Source of the DNA: Sapria himalayana
Lineage: Eukaryota > Streptophyta > Magnoliopsida > Malpighiales > Rafflesiaceae
Assembly (NCBI GenBank): GCA_029783825.1
Contig: JAREIK010001468.1
Coordinates: 558,001-622,000, forward strand
Length of the DNA stretch: 64,000 nt
Direction: 5' to 3'
Positions 25,268 through 40,200 of the stretch are shown one piece after another. Numbering within the stretch: position 1 is the first letter of the stretch; the number at the start of each line of letters is the position of its first letter. The notes beneath the pieces were generated by a model, which was not told the DNA's origin, did no database searches, and saw only the letters and a program-made list of their open reading frames with translations. Position numbers and translations under genes: made by a program.

Positions 25268-28200
25268 CACACACACTCAATAAGAATAATAAAATAATTA
25301 AATTTGAACACTCATTAGAGACTAAAAGTACTCATACATTAAGAATAATAAAAACAACTCAATAATATTATATAAAACCATAAAAATTTCTAAAAAAGAA
25401 AAAAAGATGTGTTTGGGCATGCACATCACAACACCTAAACTATGTTCCATAGCATTACTTGTTTAATTCATAGTTGTGCTTGTGGCATAGCTCAAAGCCT
25501 GAACTTTGTAAAAATAACTATTGCATTTTTACATGAGATAGAATAATCTCTCATAGGTAATATGAAATTTAAAATCTAAAAAAATATATTTAACTCTATC
25601 AAAATTATTGATCTAGAATTGTTTGAAGAAATTAGTTGACATGAGTAATCTTTAAAAATAATATAAACCACATAAATTAAAAAAAAAAAAGAATAACCTT
25701 GACAAGTAAATTTATCCAATAAACAAAAATAATACCAAAAAATGTACATGTAAAGCCATATAAAGTTTTCAACAATCTATAAATTAATAATAATCACCAT
25801 TTATGCAAAAAAAAAATTAAATTAGTCATCAAAAATATAAAGTATCCTTCAAAGTCATGCTGAATAATTAATCAATCATGAAAAATTATTAAAAATAATA
25901 TAATCTTGATTGAAATCATCTTCAACACAATCACAAAAATAACCTAAAATATGGAACATCAATCACAAGTTTAAGTAGAGAAAATAAATGAATCCTTCCT
26001 TCACTAGCTAAATTATGATAATATTACATGGAGGAGAAAGTCATACGTAGTACACAAAGCTCCCACTTAACACAGCATCTAAGAAATATTAATATCTCAA
26101 TATCTTAAATAAAATATTACACCAAGACATGACCTCTAATATATGTGTTTGACACAAAAATTTTTCAGTTGATCAACCATCACAATACTATTTTTGCATA
26201 AATACATTTAATTTGAGAATTCTTATAATAATATTACATTATCAATAAAAATAAAAGTATAGTAAAAACAAAACAAAATTGAACATAAGTTAGAAGTTGT
26301 GAAATATGGTTGAGTGTGAGTTGTTTTATTTATTTAGGACAATCACAAAATCAATAAAAATATATGCAAAACCAACTAGTAGGACTTAGAGGTGTCAAAC
26401 GGGCCGGCCCGGCACGGCCCGGCCCGTTTTTTTAGGGCACGAACATGCTACCGTGCCGTGCCCGGCCCGGCACGATTTTAAAACATCCGGGCACGACACG
26501 TAGGCACGGCAGGCAGTGCCAGGTCGGGAGTCGGGACCGCGGGTCGGGATCCAATCAGACCCGACTCGCGGTCTTTTTTTCGAAAGGGGCCGGGGTCACA
26601 CCCACTCGTGCCCGCGTGAAACTGGCACGGGAAGAACCCGTGCCGCCGTGTCGGGCCATGCACGGCACGGCACGGCTCGTGCCCGGTCTAAAAACGTGCC
26701 GGCCCGGCCCAAGCACGGCCGAACCGTGCCGTGCCTCGTGCCGGGCCGGCCCGGCTGACACCTCTAGTAGGACTAATCAGTGAACTAACTAGTATATTCT
26801 CTATTAGTAATAACTCTAACAAAAAATGTAATTAACCTCATATGTTTCGGATTCGATAGATCAGGTTAAGCAAGAACAATGATTTTAATCAAATTGAAGG
26901 ATTGAGAAACTTAATGATAATAAGTTAACTCAAACTTGCTAATATAAAACTCATCTCTTTGTAATATTTTTAAAAAATATATAGAATTTAATACAAAAAC
27001 CTTGTTCAAACTCAAAACAAGTTGGATCTCTATCAACATCCCCACGCTACATTTAATAAGCATCTAAAAGAACAAAACATCAAGACTCATGGACGTGTCG
27101 AGTCGAGTCGAGTCAATTGGTCCATAAACCAGCACGACCCCATATATTCTTGCATGAGCACGACCTCATTTCAAGGCATAGAGACCTAGTTTCCAGTCCA
27201 ATTTTCAAATATAAGACTATCAAGATATTAATCTTTCTCATGCATAATATTAAGCAGAATCCTCTATTAACATCTTTGATATATATTAAAGGATAATAGT
27301 TTTTTTTTTTGTTATCATAAATGTCAATACAAACATGAGGACAAATCTTATAGTTATAACAAGCCTTTAAGTATGAAAACTATCATATTCAAAAAAAAAT
27401 ATATAAAATAAGTCATACCAGCTCAGCCTATCACAACCACCCATGCTAGGCCACAATGTCAACACAGCACATTTGTAAAACATCATGATTTAGCATAGCT
27501 CAATCACCTAGTGGCAACCCGGATAGTGACAGATAGGGCTTAGTCGAGCCCTCATTTAATTTGACATGACTTATGTCATTAGTCATGCCTAGCCCCCAAG
27601 TAGCATGAAGCCATGCCCTGGGTACCATGAGACTAGCATGGGTCCCTAGGACTTTGGTTATATAGTACAACCACCAACGAGTCCTGCCCAAGGGCCGAGG
27701 GCCTCTAGCCTAGCATGCAATATAGACTTGTACACTGTATTATATGTATATATATATATATATATATATTGTGTGTGTGTGTGTGTAAATAAAATATATG
27801 AAATTTTATAAAATGAATAACTTAAATAAATTAAAAATTATATAAAATATAATATAATAAATAAAAATAAAATAAATTCGAATTTTATACTGACATCCTC
27901 TAAATATGAAAAAAATATATAAAAATATTGACAATAAATAATGCTCATTTTCATGGATGACAATCAACATTTGTAACATTGTTTAATTCTAATTCATAGC
28001 TCAATTTTGATTTTATCACATAAGTTACCGTCTAATTTTAGTGCTAAGAATTATTTATACATTTTCTCAATCCTTTAAATATGTAAAAATATCTATCAAA
28101 TCTGATCAAAGTTTTATTTTTCTATCTAAAATAATATCCACAATAATAATAAAAATATAGATTATAATGTTACAATAAACACCAAGAGTTAATAGTTCAT

Positions 28201-31200
28201 GTCATTTTAAATAGTACAAAAAATATAAATTCAAAAGATTTCTAACAATTTAATATATCAAAATTTCTTATATTATTAATTAAAAAGATAAAATAATAAT
28301 CAATATCTAAACATCTCGATACCTCACAATTATTTGAATAAACATCTCGTCGTTTATTTCTAGCGTATTTAATAAAAAAATCATCTTTAAACATGATATT
28401 AATCTCCATACTCGGAGACTCGCTATAATTGCCATATTTATTTTAATAATATTTAAATAAATTTTATAATTATATGTAAATTTCACACTCTTATTCTTAT
28501 AATAAATTCTTACAAGTAAATATGAATTTCATAATATTTTCAATTTTTTGACCTTAAACTTAAGATTTATACAAGATATATTTTCATAATATATAAATTT
28601 TCAAATTATTCTTATAATAAATTTTTGCAAGTAAATATACATTTTATAATACTTTCAATTCTTTCAACCTTTACCTTAAGATTTATACAATCATCTAAGC
28701 AACAAAAATATAAAATGATCATCCAATATTTTAAATATTTTCTTTCAATCTCAATAATAATATTACTAGAATATAACTATTTCCCATATTATTTAATTAT
28801 ACTAATCATATTATATATACACCTAAATATAATATATGATTGAAGATTATATACAAACAAATGAAATTTCATTGTATCATAAAAAATATTATATGATTTT
28901 AAAAATAAAAATCATGCAACCCAATCTAATTTGTTATTTATTATTTCAACTTTATTATTTACAAAATTAGATATAATATATTGATATTAATACATGAATT
29001 TGATATAAGGTTTAAAAAATCATGATAAACTTCCCATATCATTTGCCTCTAACTAACTAAATAAAAAGATGATTTTTGAATATAATATCAATCTCCATAC
29101 TCATAGGCTTGTTAAAATTATCATATTTATTTTTATAATATTTAAATAAATTATCTAATTATTCAATAAATCATACTTTTCAATTCTTTTGATTGATTCA
29201 TGTAAATAAATATGAATTTAATAATATTTTTTACCATTTTCACAAACACTAGGATTCATAGTGACAACTAAATAATAAAAAGATAGAATAGAATATTAGA
29301 ATATTATTATTTTAAATATTTTCTTTCAATCTCAATAATCATGTTCTCAAAAAATAAATATTCACTATATTAATTGAAGGCATTACTCGTGCTATATATG
29401 CACCTAAGTGCAGTCATATAATGAGCGTATAAAACAAACAATAATTATGCACCCAAGTGCAGACATTACTCAATTTGATTCATTAATTATAGTTTTATCA
29501 ATTTTAATATTAATTTAGTTGGATATCAAATGTTGATAGTCAACAATTGAATCCAATATCAAATATATAAAATTTTAATAGTACTTAATATCCAGTTTAA
29601 ATTTTTTAAAACCTGCCAACTTAGATTAGAAGTGTCAAATAGACCGAGAGGCCCAGGCACGATCCGGGGCTAAGCCTAATTCAACGGTGTATGGCCCAAC
29701 AGTCCGGGACAGCATATTATAACTGTGCTTTGGGCCGGGCAAGCTGCCCTTGGGCATGGTTCATGCATTGATGGGCTAGCATGAGTCGTGTCTTGTGTCA
29801 GGCCAAGCATGACCCTTGTGCCTTACCGGTCATGAGATCAATTTTTTAAAAAAAAATCAACCACGTGGTTGATTGTAATTGGTCAACCAAGTGGCTATTT
29901 TTTTTAGGTTGGGCACAGTAGGCAAAGTCATGCACTTTGCCGTGTCCACCATATAGTGTTGGGCCAATGGACCACGCACTGTTTAGTGCTTGGCATGGCA
30001 TGGGATTTTAATCGCGTCATGCATTGCACAACACAGTGACACAATCATGCCGAGAAAAAATGAGTCATGCACTGCATGGCCCATTTGACACATCTAACTT
30101 TGATTACCTATAAAAATTTTATAATTTGTGTCCTAATATTATAATGTGTGTTATTTTTGTTCTTATAAGAAAAAATTATTTTTAAGTCAACTTATACTAA
30201 AAGATTTATTATGTGACATATACATTAAATATGAAAATCTCAGCTAAGGGACTAATTATTATGAGAATATTTATTACAATATTATTATTTTAAACATCAT
30301 CAAATATTATACTATATATTTTATTTTGTATGTCATATTTTCTAAAGGCTTTCGATATATATTCATATATGATAGGATCATCTTGAGAAAAAAAATCTCA
30401 CAAATTATTATATTTTTTTATTTAATTTCCACTTAAAATTAATAAAAAAGATGATAATGAATGTGAATACATTATCATTATGACTAAACGAAATATCAGG
30501 TGTCCAAAAATATTGCACTGTATTTGCAAAGTTAATTAATTATTAATTATTTTATATTTTATAATTTTTATTATATTATTCCTACGAGTATATAGAATTC
30601 ACAACATATATTACCTACAATCCAATATATTATACAATTATATATTTATTTACAATATATATTTTATGTTAAATCTTTTTAACTCCTCTAGAATTTTTAA
30701 TTATAATAATTTTGAAATGGATTCATGCTAAAAATATTAATTTATTAATCACAAGTTTTTTAAGTGTCTGGACATTGACCAACCTATGACTAAAAAATAA
30801 TTTAATCTTAGATGTTATAGTCAAAATATAATTATCTAAATTAATATTTAATTATTTTTCACAATAATCATTATTTTCATTTTTTTTATTTTCAAAGAAT
30901 TTTGAGTAAAAGTTAAATTTTTTTATTTTTTTTATTAAGGAAAAAAATTATTGTGAAATTAAGAAATCATATACCTTTGTAAAATGTAAACCTAGATATA
31001 AAGTTAAACAACCACAAGTCCATAACTACAATTTAATTTTTGTTGATCATTAAAATATAGCTCAGCTCGCCAGTAATAATTTACACCAGATTAATACTAT
31101 ATTATTGAAATAAAAAATACACTAAAAGATAATTTTAAGATTTTGAAAAAATTAAAGAAATAAAATTATAATTTGAGTGTAAAAAATTATAAATATGAAT

Positions 31201-34200
31201 TATCCATTTTATAAAAATTTTTAAAATTAAAATATTAATTTTTTTTATATGAAATTTTTTTATTTTTCAGGCAAAAACCAACCCAACAATCATTAGATTC
31301 TTACCCATAATCATTTGATAGAAATACAATAATTTAAAATAAAAATAAAATAAAAAATATATGTTTTTTTTTATTTCAATGACATCAATGTGGTCACTGT
31401 CGTTTGTAAGAAACAACCTATTTTTTTAAAAAGGAGCAAAAGGGTTGCATGTGTCCTATTAATAAAAATATTAAAATAACAACATCAATGTGAACTTCAT
31501 GAACATATATATTTTAATTCAACACGAATTGGCACTTGATTTTCATACATCATGCTGAGTGTGTGCTACTTGTGCTAAATGTTCAGGTCGTGTCATTCTT
31601 TGGCACGAGTCAATCGACCAGGTCCAACACAACACGAGCCATGTCACGAGCCAGCCATGCCCGATGACAACATGGCATCAAACAATGTCATGTCATACCT
31701 AACATGATTTTTTTAGATCAATACATGTCTGACACATATTTTTAGAGCTGTGTCGCAAGCCTATTTGCCACCTCTATACCTGCCTGCCTAAATTTAGAGG
31801 CAATTTGAAATGGTATTCTATGAATTACTAGAAATCTTGCATTTCAAAAATCTATATAATTTTAATTAGATTCTTGAGTTTTAATTTGACAAATCTCTTG
31901 GGTCAACAGGGGAAGCTCTTTGCTTCGATGAGATAGACAATGTCGTGTTGACCCAAGTTGGCTCAGGTCAACCTTGCAATACCAAACAACTTCAATTGTG
32001 GAGCATTGTGTAGCATAGATTGTCAAATAGTGAAAGATGGATCGAAAATGATATTCTTTATGGTCCTCCTATTTAGTAAATGGGTAGTTTACTAGTCATA
32101 TAAATTGACCATTTTCTAAAAGAGCCATCAAAGAATGATTCTCAAGAGTAATTAGTGGCAAGGATTAGACTATCAGTTTTGATTGATACATCGATACTTG
32201 AATTTTATAAAAATAATAGAGATATATCGATGTATATTTTCATATGAGAACCAATCAAAAATAAAAATATTAATTTAGATGAATATATCAATACTTAAAA
32301 TTTACAAATATTTCAAAAATATACCAGTGAGTATATATTAAAAAAATTTTATCAACAGTTAGTAGTACAATATGATCCTGAAGCTTTTTCATATATAGAC
32401 TAATGAGAGTTCTCCCAAACGATTCTATCACACTTCTTCTAGAAGACTAGATTGATTGATTTGAATCTAATCTTCCATGAATCAACAAAACATAGCGAAA
32501 TTGATTCTCATTTTATCTAAAAAAAAAAAAAAAAGATTTATTAAGAATTTATTACTACTACATGCATACCCACCAGAGATCAACTTGTTCATATTTTAAT
32601 GAAATATTTTTTTCTTCCAATCTAAGTGTTTTAGGCACACAAATTACAGCTCGAAGAGGAGCGTTCAAAACTAGGATTGGCATTTATTCAGTCATATTTT
32701 GAGTTTCTCTTGCTTATCTCTTCTCTTCCACCTACCAGCATCACCCTCCATACACATTACAAATTCAGAGAAGGAACAAAATGATTTTCATGGTCCAAGT
32801 TGCAACATAGATGAGCAACACTAAAGCTAGCTGCTCTATAGAAAAGCTGCAAACCTCTGTTGACGCTGCGCCCAAGATTATTATTCTCTTTCAGCGGATC
32901 AATTATATTAAGATGTTTCTGGGGGAAAGCCCTTGCATTCTCACTCCTCTTCGACGGCACAGAGAACAACCCAACACAATTTTTAAGAAATTCATCATCG
33001 AGCAGACACTCGCTCCTTCCGATTTCAGGCAGCTCCACTGCAAAGTATCAGAAAAAGCTCAATTAAAATGCCAAAAAAAAAAAAAAAGAAGACAGGGCAC
33101 AATCTTACCTAATCCATCAGAAAAAGAAGACAAGGGAACAGGTCCACTCAGACTGACACAAAACTTCTCCCAATCAAACTTGCTGAAGTAATCCAAGAAT
33201 CTGTACAGGACCTACACAGTGAAATGGTGTATGACAACTCTCTCTTACATGCAGCGGCCATGGAGAAGGTGGGTGTTGGAGCGCAGTGCAATATCGATTC
33301 CTAGAAACACATACCGTCAAAGGCCCACTTAAGGATGCATGGAAGGTATGGAAGATGTAGAGGATGAGCGTTTCCAGGGCATATGTTGATATTAAGCCAT
33401 GATGAGCACCAAGAATGCGACTCTCGTAATAGCACCAGGCTTTTATCAAAATAACACTGTGTTTAAAGAGGTGACCCTTGCCCACAAGGCGGTCGACCTG
33501 GGGATGAAGAAGCAGGGAAGAAGAGAGTCTCAGATGCAGCGGCACATCAAGAAAGAACACATCATGGTGTCGCATGAGCCGAGCGCAATACCTGCTCGAG
33601 AAAACACAGAGTCCCCAGCCCTCCCAGCTGATTGAAAGATATATCCACGACAATATTTTGCATAATGCATTTTATGAGCTTAACCTGCGATGCAGAAATA
33701 CAGGATTCACTAAAATATTGGAGGTCATGCCTTGGCACAATGACTAGCATCGTCGTCCAAGGGCAATGGGATTTAGGTTCGAGACTCATCTAACACAGCC
33801 TCTCTAATTTTCAAGGATAAAATTGTCAATATATTAGTCTCTCTCTCGGGCCTCATGCTGAAGTGAACATCCTTGTGCACTAGGCATGACCTCCCCGCGA
33901 AGGGAGAGAGGATTAAGACTAACCTCTCTGATTTTCAAGAAAAAGACTATCAGGATAGTAATCTCTTTCAGACCCGCACTAAAGCAAGCGAAAAATGAGA
34001 CTTGCATATTGAATACAACCTCATTGCGAAGAGAGAGAAAAAAAGAGAATTAAAGCTAACCTCTCTGATTTTTGAGAGTATGTCCTATCAAGATATTAAC
34101 CTTTCCCAGATCTCATATTAAAATGGAAGACTTGTGCATCGGATACGACCTCCTCGTAGAGAGAGAGAGAAAGGGAGATAACTAAGACTAATCTCTCTGA

Positions 34201-37200
34201 TTTTCAAGGAAAAACTATTGTGATAATAACTTCTCTCAGACTGCGCATTAAAACAGGAGACTTGTGCATTGGGTACAACCTTCTCGTGAAGAGAGAGAAT
34301 TAAGGTTAACCTCTCTGATTTTCAAAAATAAGACTATCAAGATATTAATTTTTCTTAAACCCCACACTAATATGGTAGACTTGTGAACTGGGTAAGCTCT
34401 CCCTGTGAAGAAAGAGAGAGAGAGAAAAATTTAAGGCTAACCTCTCATGTTTTTGAGGAAAAGATTAATAAGATATTAACCTCTCTCAGACCGCACACAA
34501 AAGCGAGAGACTTATGCACTTGGTACGACCTCCCTGTGATGAGAAAAAGATAATTGGGACCAACATTTATGATTTTCAAGGATGAAGCTATCAAAATATA
34601 AACCTCTCTCATACCTCAAACTAAAGAGCGAGACTTGAGCACTAGGTATGACATCCTTGTAAAAAGAGAGAGAAGTAAGATTAACTTCTCTAATTTTCAA
34701 AGATAAGACTATCGAGATATTAACATCTCACAGGCCCCGCACGAAAGCAGAAGACTTGTGCATTGGGTACGACCTCCCTATGAAGGGAGGGAGAACTAAG
34801 GCTAACCTCGGCATCAATAAATTGTACATCCTTGAGATTGAATGGAGCATGTGGGTTTTGCTCTTCTCTCTTCAGAACAGAGAAGACGTCAGAGGCTGAT
34901 TCATCTTCAATAGTTGGATTGCTAATGACTGTCAAATCTATATCTCCATCTGGGAGATAAGTTTTTAATGGAACGGAACCATATGAGAAGACCTGCGAGC
35001 ATAATTAAAAAAAAAAAATCATTCACAAAATATGAAATCCACAAGGCGAGTTAGTGAAATATAAGATTATAAGCAATTAAAATGAAACATAAGCAAGATA
35101 TAGATCCACAACAACCATGCAACAGCCATACAACTGATCCACCACAATGCTCTGTTGCTTATAAATCAAAGGGGAGGTGTGGGAGGGCAATCATAATTAC
35201 TATCCATAAAGTATCACCAAAGATCCAAATAGTTATCATATATATATGTGTGTGTGTGTGCGCGCGCGCAGATACAAGCATTATTAGAAATACAAAACAA
35301 GTTGCAAGGAGGATGTGAATGTATGTAAAAATTTTTTAAAACAATCTTTGAATAAGGCATTCCTTCACAACTAAAAAAAAATTAAAATAACATGTTATCA
35401 AAGACTAAAAAATAAAGACCTCACCCTTAAAAATTAAAGAGACTGCATCTGATAAGTATCAAACTCAAACTCTACTACCATTAGACAAAAATATTTGTTA
35501 TCATACCAAGACACAATCTTGATTTAACACAAAATACAAATATATAAATGAAACATAACTCTCAACAAATTGCTCATGTTGACACAAATAGATCACAGAT
35601 CAACTTAATAAGAAGAAAATAATAATTATTTCTCTCAATAACTTTGTGAATATATTTACTGATTAATCACTAACATACAAGTAATCAATTATTATAAAAT
35701 TATATCAAATTATCTCATAAAAAAAATCATATTTTATATTAATATATTTCATTTATTAATAAAAAACCAAACTAAAATAAATAACCTGATTTTTCCCAAG
35801 TATTGTTTTCTGTCGAACATTTATTTTAACTATCAAATAAAGTTTACGACTAAAAATACCAATACATAAATAAATAAAAACTATCAATACTTCCTTCGAG
35901 TTAACACATACATATCACATATATCAAATTTATTCTCCACAATATTTTCGTGAACATGTCTGCTAACTGATGCATACTAAATATGTAAGTTGCTATAATA
36001 AAATCATCTCGCATCATATTAAGAATAAAATCATTGTGTATATTAATTAATATATTTCATCTATTTATATTACAACCACTACACAAAAATGACTCACCAC
36101 TTGGACAAATTGTGGTAGAAAAGTATTTACAAAAGCCCATAACATTCACAAAAGCTATTGTAAAATAGCATTCACAACACCAAATTGCAAGTACACAAGT
36201 CGCCACTTACAAAGGCACGCCTCCAACTTGCACACATGAGTCACCACGATGCACTTACTTGCACATATGTACGCCTATGTTATTGTGCATCAACATATAT
36301 TGCATGTATGTTGACACTGTAAGCATCGATATCACCCACACACATTGTTTCGGACACATAATAGCATAGCACCTTGCATCATTGTCACAATAGTGTTGCT
36401 GCAATGCCACCACACACAATCCTAAATTTTCTCCGATGGTTGTTTCATAAGACCTCTATCCATAAAAAAAAAAGTCGTGTATATATCATGCGTATGTACG
36501 TGTATGACCAGAGCTGAGATAGTTAACATGAAAGGTGATCCCATCCAAATAAAGACAAAAGTAATAAATAAATGGAGATCATGCTCAAAGCACAAGACTA
36601 TTAACTAACATGTGATCTAGAAAAATGGGCCGGCCCGGCACGGCACGGCACGGCATAGTAACCATGCCCAGCCAGGCACGGAAGCACGATCGTGCCCTAA
36701 AAAAATGGGCCGGGCCGGCCCGTTTGACACCTCTAACTCAAACCCAAGATATACTTCCCTTAGACAAGAACACATATCATCATATCATGACATGACTTCC
36801 AATACATACGTATAACACAAATAAAGAGTAGTCTTCGACAAGCCACGATCACCCTCCGTATCCAGGGGCAAAACAGTCAAAAAAAATATAACACAATCCT
36901 CAGGTTGCCGAGACATGACATCTGCAACATTATTTTCCCTGTCACTGTGAAACTTAATCTCAAATAAAAGCTATTAACCTCTCTTATAGCACCAGAATTC
37001 AGAACTACTCCAATGGTTCAAGAGATGGCACATTGGACCAGTCAGCCCTAGCCTGCCCACAGCATGGCCCAATCACAGCTCGACACGGCCGAACTCATGC
37101 CTGGGACAGACACGGGCCAGCCATCAACTATGTCGAGCCTGGGGGTCAGCCTGCATGCCGCAACGCCATGCAGGACAACACAACCCCATTCGTTGGTCTG

Positions 37201-40200
37201 ATTCACTGAGTCAATGCTAGTCGTTAGCCAACTCCCAAACTAGCCTCGCACGAACCTAGGCAAACTTAGGTTTGAACCATGATAGGCCAGGAAAAGGTGT
37301 CTAAATAGGCAGGAGGCCCATAACACGACATGGCACAATTGAAATCATGCCTAGAATAGTGCTGAGCCAGCCCGTGGCATAACTCAGGGCATGCAAGACT
37401 AGGATTTCTGACCCACATACCGCAAAATATACAGCACGTCAAGACACAAAGCATCAGCCAGTGTGAGCAGGTTTCAGCCCTGCTAGCCAACCCAAGCAAG
37501 CCTGAAACAAACCAATTTTTTACAATGACAAGGTGGCCCGCCTAGGCCAAAAAATTTGGGCCATGCCAGCCTAACACTCCCCAAACCTAGTGCTTGTGTT
37601 GTGTTGAATTATCCCAGAGCCCAATCTAGAATGACATGACCCAAGTTGGCTAATATGCCACCGAGATGTATTAGCTATGCATAGCCCAATTGTCATCATT
37701 ATTTCTTGGTCAATGCAAGTGTACAATTGAACCAACATAAATATATTGAATCTCATTAGAACTTCAAATTTAAAAGTATTTCAACTAAAAAAATATCAAA
37801 ACAAATGATTATCTGAAAAATTATTGTATTGTATATATGTATTTAAATGTGATACATTAGTGTGATGCCAAGCTAAGAAGCACGGACACGGACACGGACA
37901 CGGGGATATGACACGGTAGGATACAAGGACACAGCAAATTCTAAAAAACTAGGATACGGATACGACTAGGATACGGCATAATAAAAAAATAAAAATAAAA
38001 ATTATTAATTATAAATATTAGGTATTTTATAAAATTTATTAAATTAAATTAAATTAAAATATTTTATTATATAAAATAAATATATATTATTTATTTTATA
38101 AAATAAAAATATTTTATTTTATTTTATTTTATAAGATAATATTTTATAATTATATTATATAAAAATATATTTTTTTTATTTTATTTTATAAAAATATTTT
38201 ATTTTATGCCCCTGCCTCTCCCCTCAAGCACTGCCCGCCCTGCCCCTGCCTCTCCCCTCAATCACGCCCGCCCGCCCGCCCATGCCTCTCGCCTCAAATC
38301 ATGCCGCCCCTTCCTCTCCCCTCAAATCGCGCCCGCCCCCTGCCAGTGGCCAACGTTGGCCATCAACGCCGTCGAACGTCGGGCACTATAGACGTGGATA
38401 CGGCTGCCGACGCAACCATCCGATATGCCACGTGGCGTATCGGATACGGATTGTGCAATGACACGCCACGTGGCGTATCGGACACGTATCCGTGCCGTGT
38501 CCGTGCCGTGTCCAAGTGTCAGACACGTGGACACGACTGTAGGAAGCTGTGTCCGTGCTTCCTTGATGCCAAGTATTTTCATCTAAAGACGATGAGTCTC
38601 ATGTTCAAAATTCATCAAACACAATTCCAATTTTCAAAGATAAAACTGTCAAAATATTAACACCTCCAAAACTCCACGATAAGTAGGAATCTTGTGTATC
38701 AGATAAGACCACCACTCATAATCAATGTAACATGCATTCAATTTTAGAAAGATCAATAATCTCTCTCATATAGATCAAACGACCAGGTGCTTTGTTCATC
38801 ATTGGCTAAAAGAACATTTTGTTGTTCCACAATTAAGCGATGAGTTCTCAAAATAACTAACTCTTACAATAAATGATGTGTGTTCCTCCAAAAACATAAT
38901 TGAATATGTTATGATAAAAATAAAAATAAAAACAAACATAAATATTATAAAACACAACTTAAAACTCTATTCGCCAAATTATGAAAGATTGATAGTGTGT
39001 TACTTAGGTCAAAAGACATTGCCAGAAATTTATAATACAATTCATATATCTAAAATACTATTATGTAAGTATCATCAAGAAGTACTCTTACATTATGATA
39101 AATTGAACAAGAATTTAAGTCATTTAACATAAAAAATTAAAACAAAATCCACACATAATTAATCAAATAACTCACCAATTATAAGAATATGAAATACATA
39201 TATTGTAATTACATTCTCAATTTGTTAAGTTATAGTTGCATGTATTTGATCTATAGTGGAATGCTTCTTGTATATAAAAAAATGATCTTTGTTTATTTCT
39301 ATTTCATGGTTGTACAAAGTAACAAAAAAAATTCATCATGATCATGAAACAAAATACTCAATAATCATAGTAATAAAATGAAATATTTAATTTATCAATT
39401 AAAAAAAAAGAAAAAAACAAGAAACTTTCACCCAAGTTTGTGTGTAATTATCCAGTATACCAAGTTTATAAGAAAGAGATACAAATTAAAATACTTTTAA
39501 GATCTTTATTAATATTTATATTGGTTGGTCCATGATAAAAATATAGATTATAATAATAATCACATTCTGAATTTTTTTCCTAATAAAAAAAATTAATACT
39601 ATATGTTTCATTCATTTGTAAAATATCATGATTGTTACATTTAGGTGAGTGTTATCATCATCCTGAACTTTACATATGTACTATATTTTGAAATTATTAT
39701 TTTTCTTTTACTTTTCTGTAAGATAATATTATAACCAAAAATATATATAATATCAAGTAATAGATCTCTCTATTCAAATTGATATCCACTTATAACCTGA
39801 AAAACTAATTAACATAAGTGTTCATAATCACTTAAAAAAATAATAAAGCATGCAGATAATTATATTTAGGTGAATCTCTCATTAAAAATCTAGGTGTCAA
39901 GTGTACCAGATAACTAGGGCATAGCACGAGGCACAGCCTGACTGAGTCATGCATAACCTAACATGATATGGTCCATAACCATGCATGGACATGGATCGGG
40001 CCAGCCCGAGGTAAGTCTCATGCCGTAATGGGCTAGAGGTAGCAGTGCCTCGTACCGGACAGGCACAACCCACATGTCTGACCAGTTGGCACCGTCCACC
40101 GGCATGGTAAACCTGACCCAGGACCAAGAAGTCAAAAGCCAAGTTTATGGGTTACTGGGAAGCATGCATGATCCACTTGACCAGTGCTCAAATCAACAGA

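Larger units (their letters stand above)
9856..32854 (-). other. Giant intron 6 (about 23.0 kb)
   Basis: The donor GAG|gtttgc at 32854 and acceptor tttgcag at 9856 join two exons whose peptides are contiguous in homologues (GRSVNRG then NFYRIRS). The interior is AT-rich and filled with MITEs, SINE pieces, a fold-back element and copia-like decay. No other protein gene is recognisable inside. Confidence 0.88.
33685..34806 (-). other. Intron 2, almost entirely a SINE and its tandemly amplified tail
   Basis: A 1122-bp intron with donor GAG|gttagc and acceptor gcag. Beyond about 50 bp next to exon 3, everything is the SINE (33733-33900) and the array (33799-34806). Confidence 0.85.

Noticed and set aside
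26445..26783. Arg/Gly/Pro-rich open frames on both strands
   Set aside because: They fall wholly inside the family A MITE and follow its GC-rich composition. The same applies to frames at 3050-3422, 36.6 kb and 61298-61801.
33727..33800. A functional tRNA gene
   Set aside because: Box A and box B are present but the sequence does not fold into a full cloverleaf by eye, and it continues into a SINE body.
38206..38660. Pro/Ala-rich open frame beside TATCGGACACG repeats
   Set aside because: Internal to the family B MITE.
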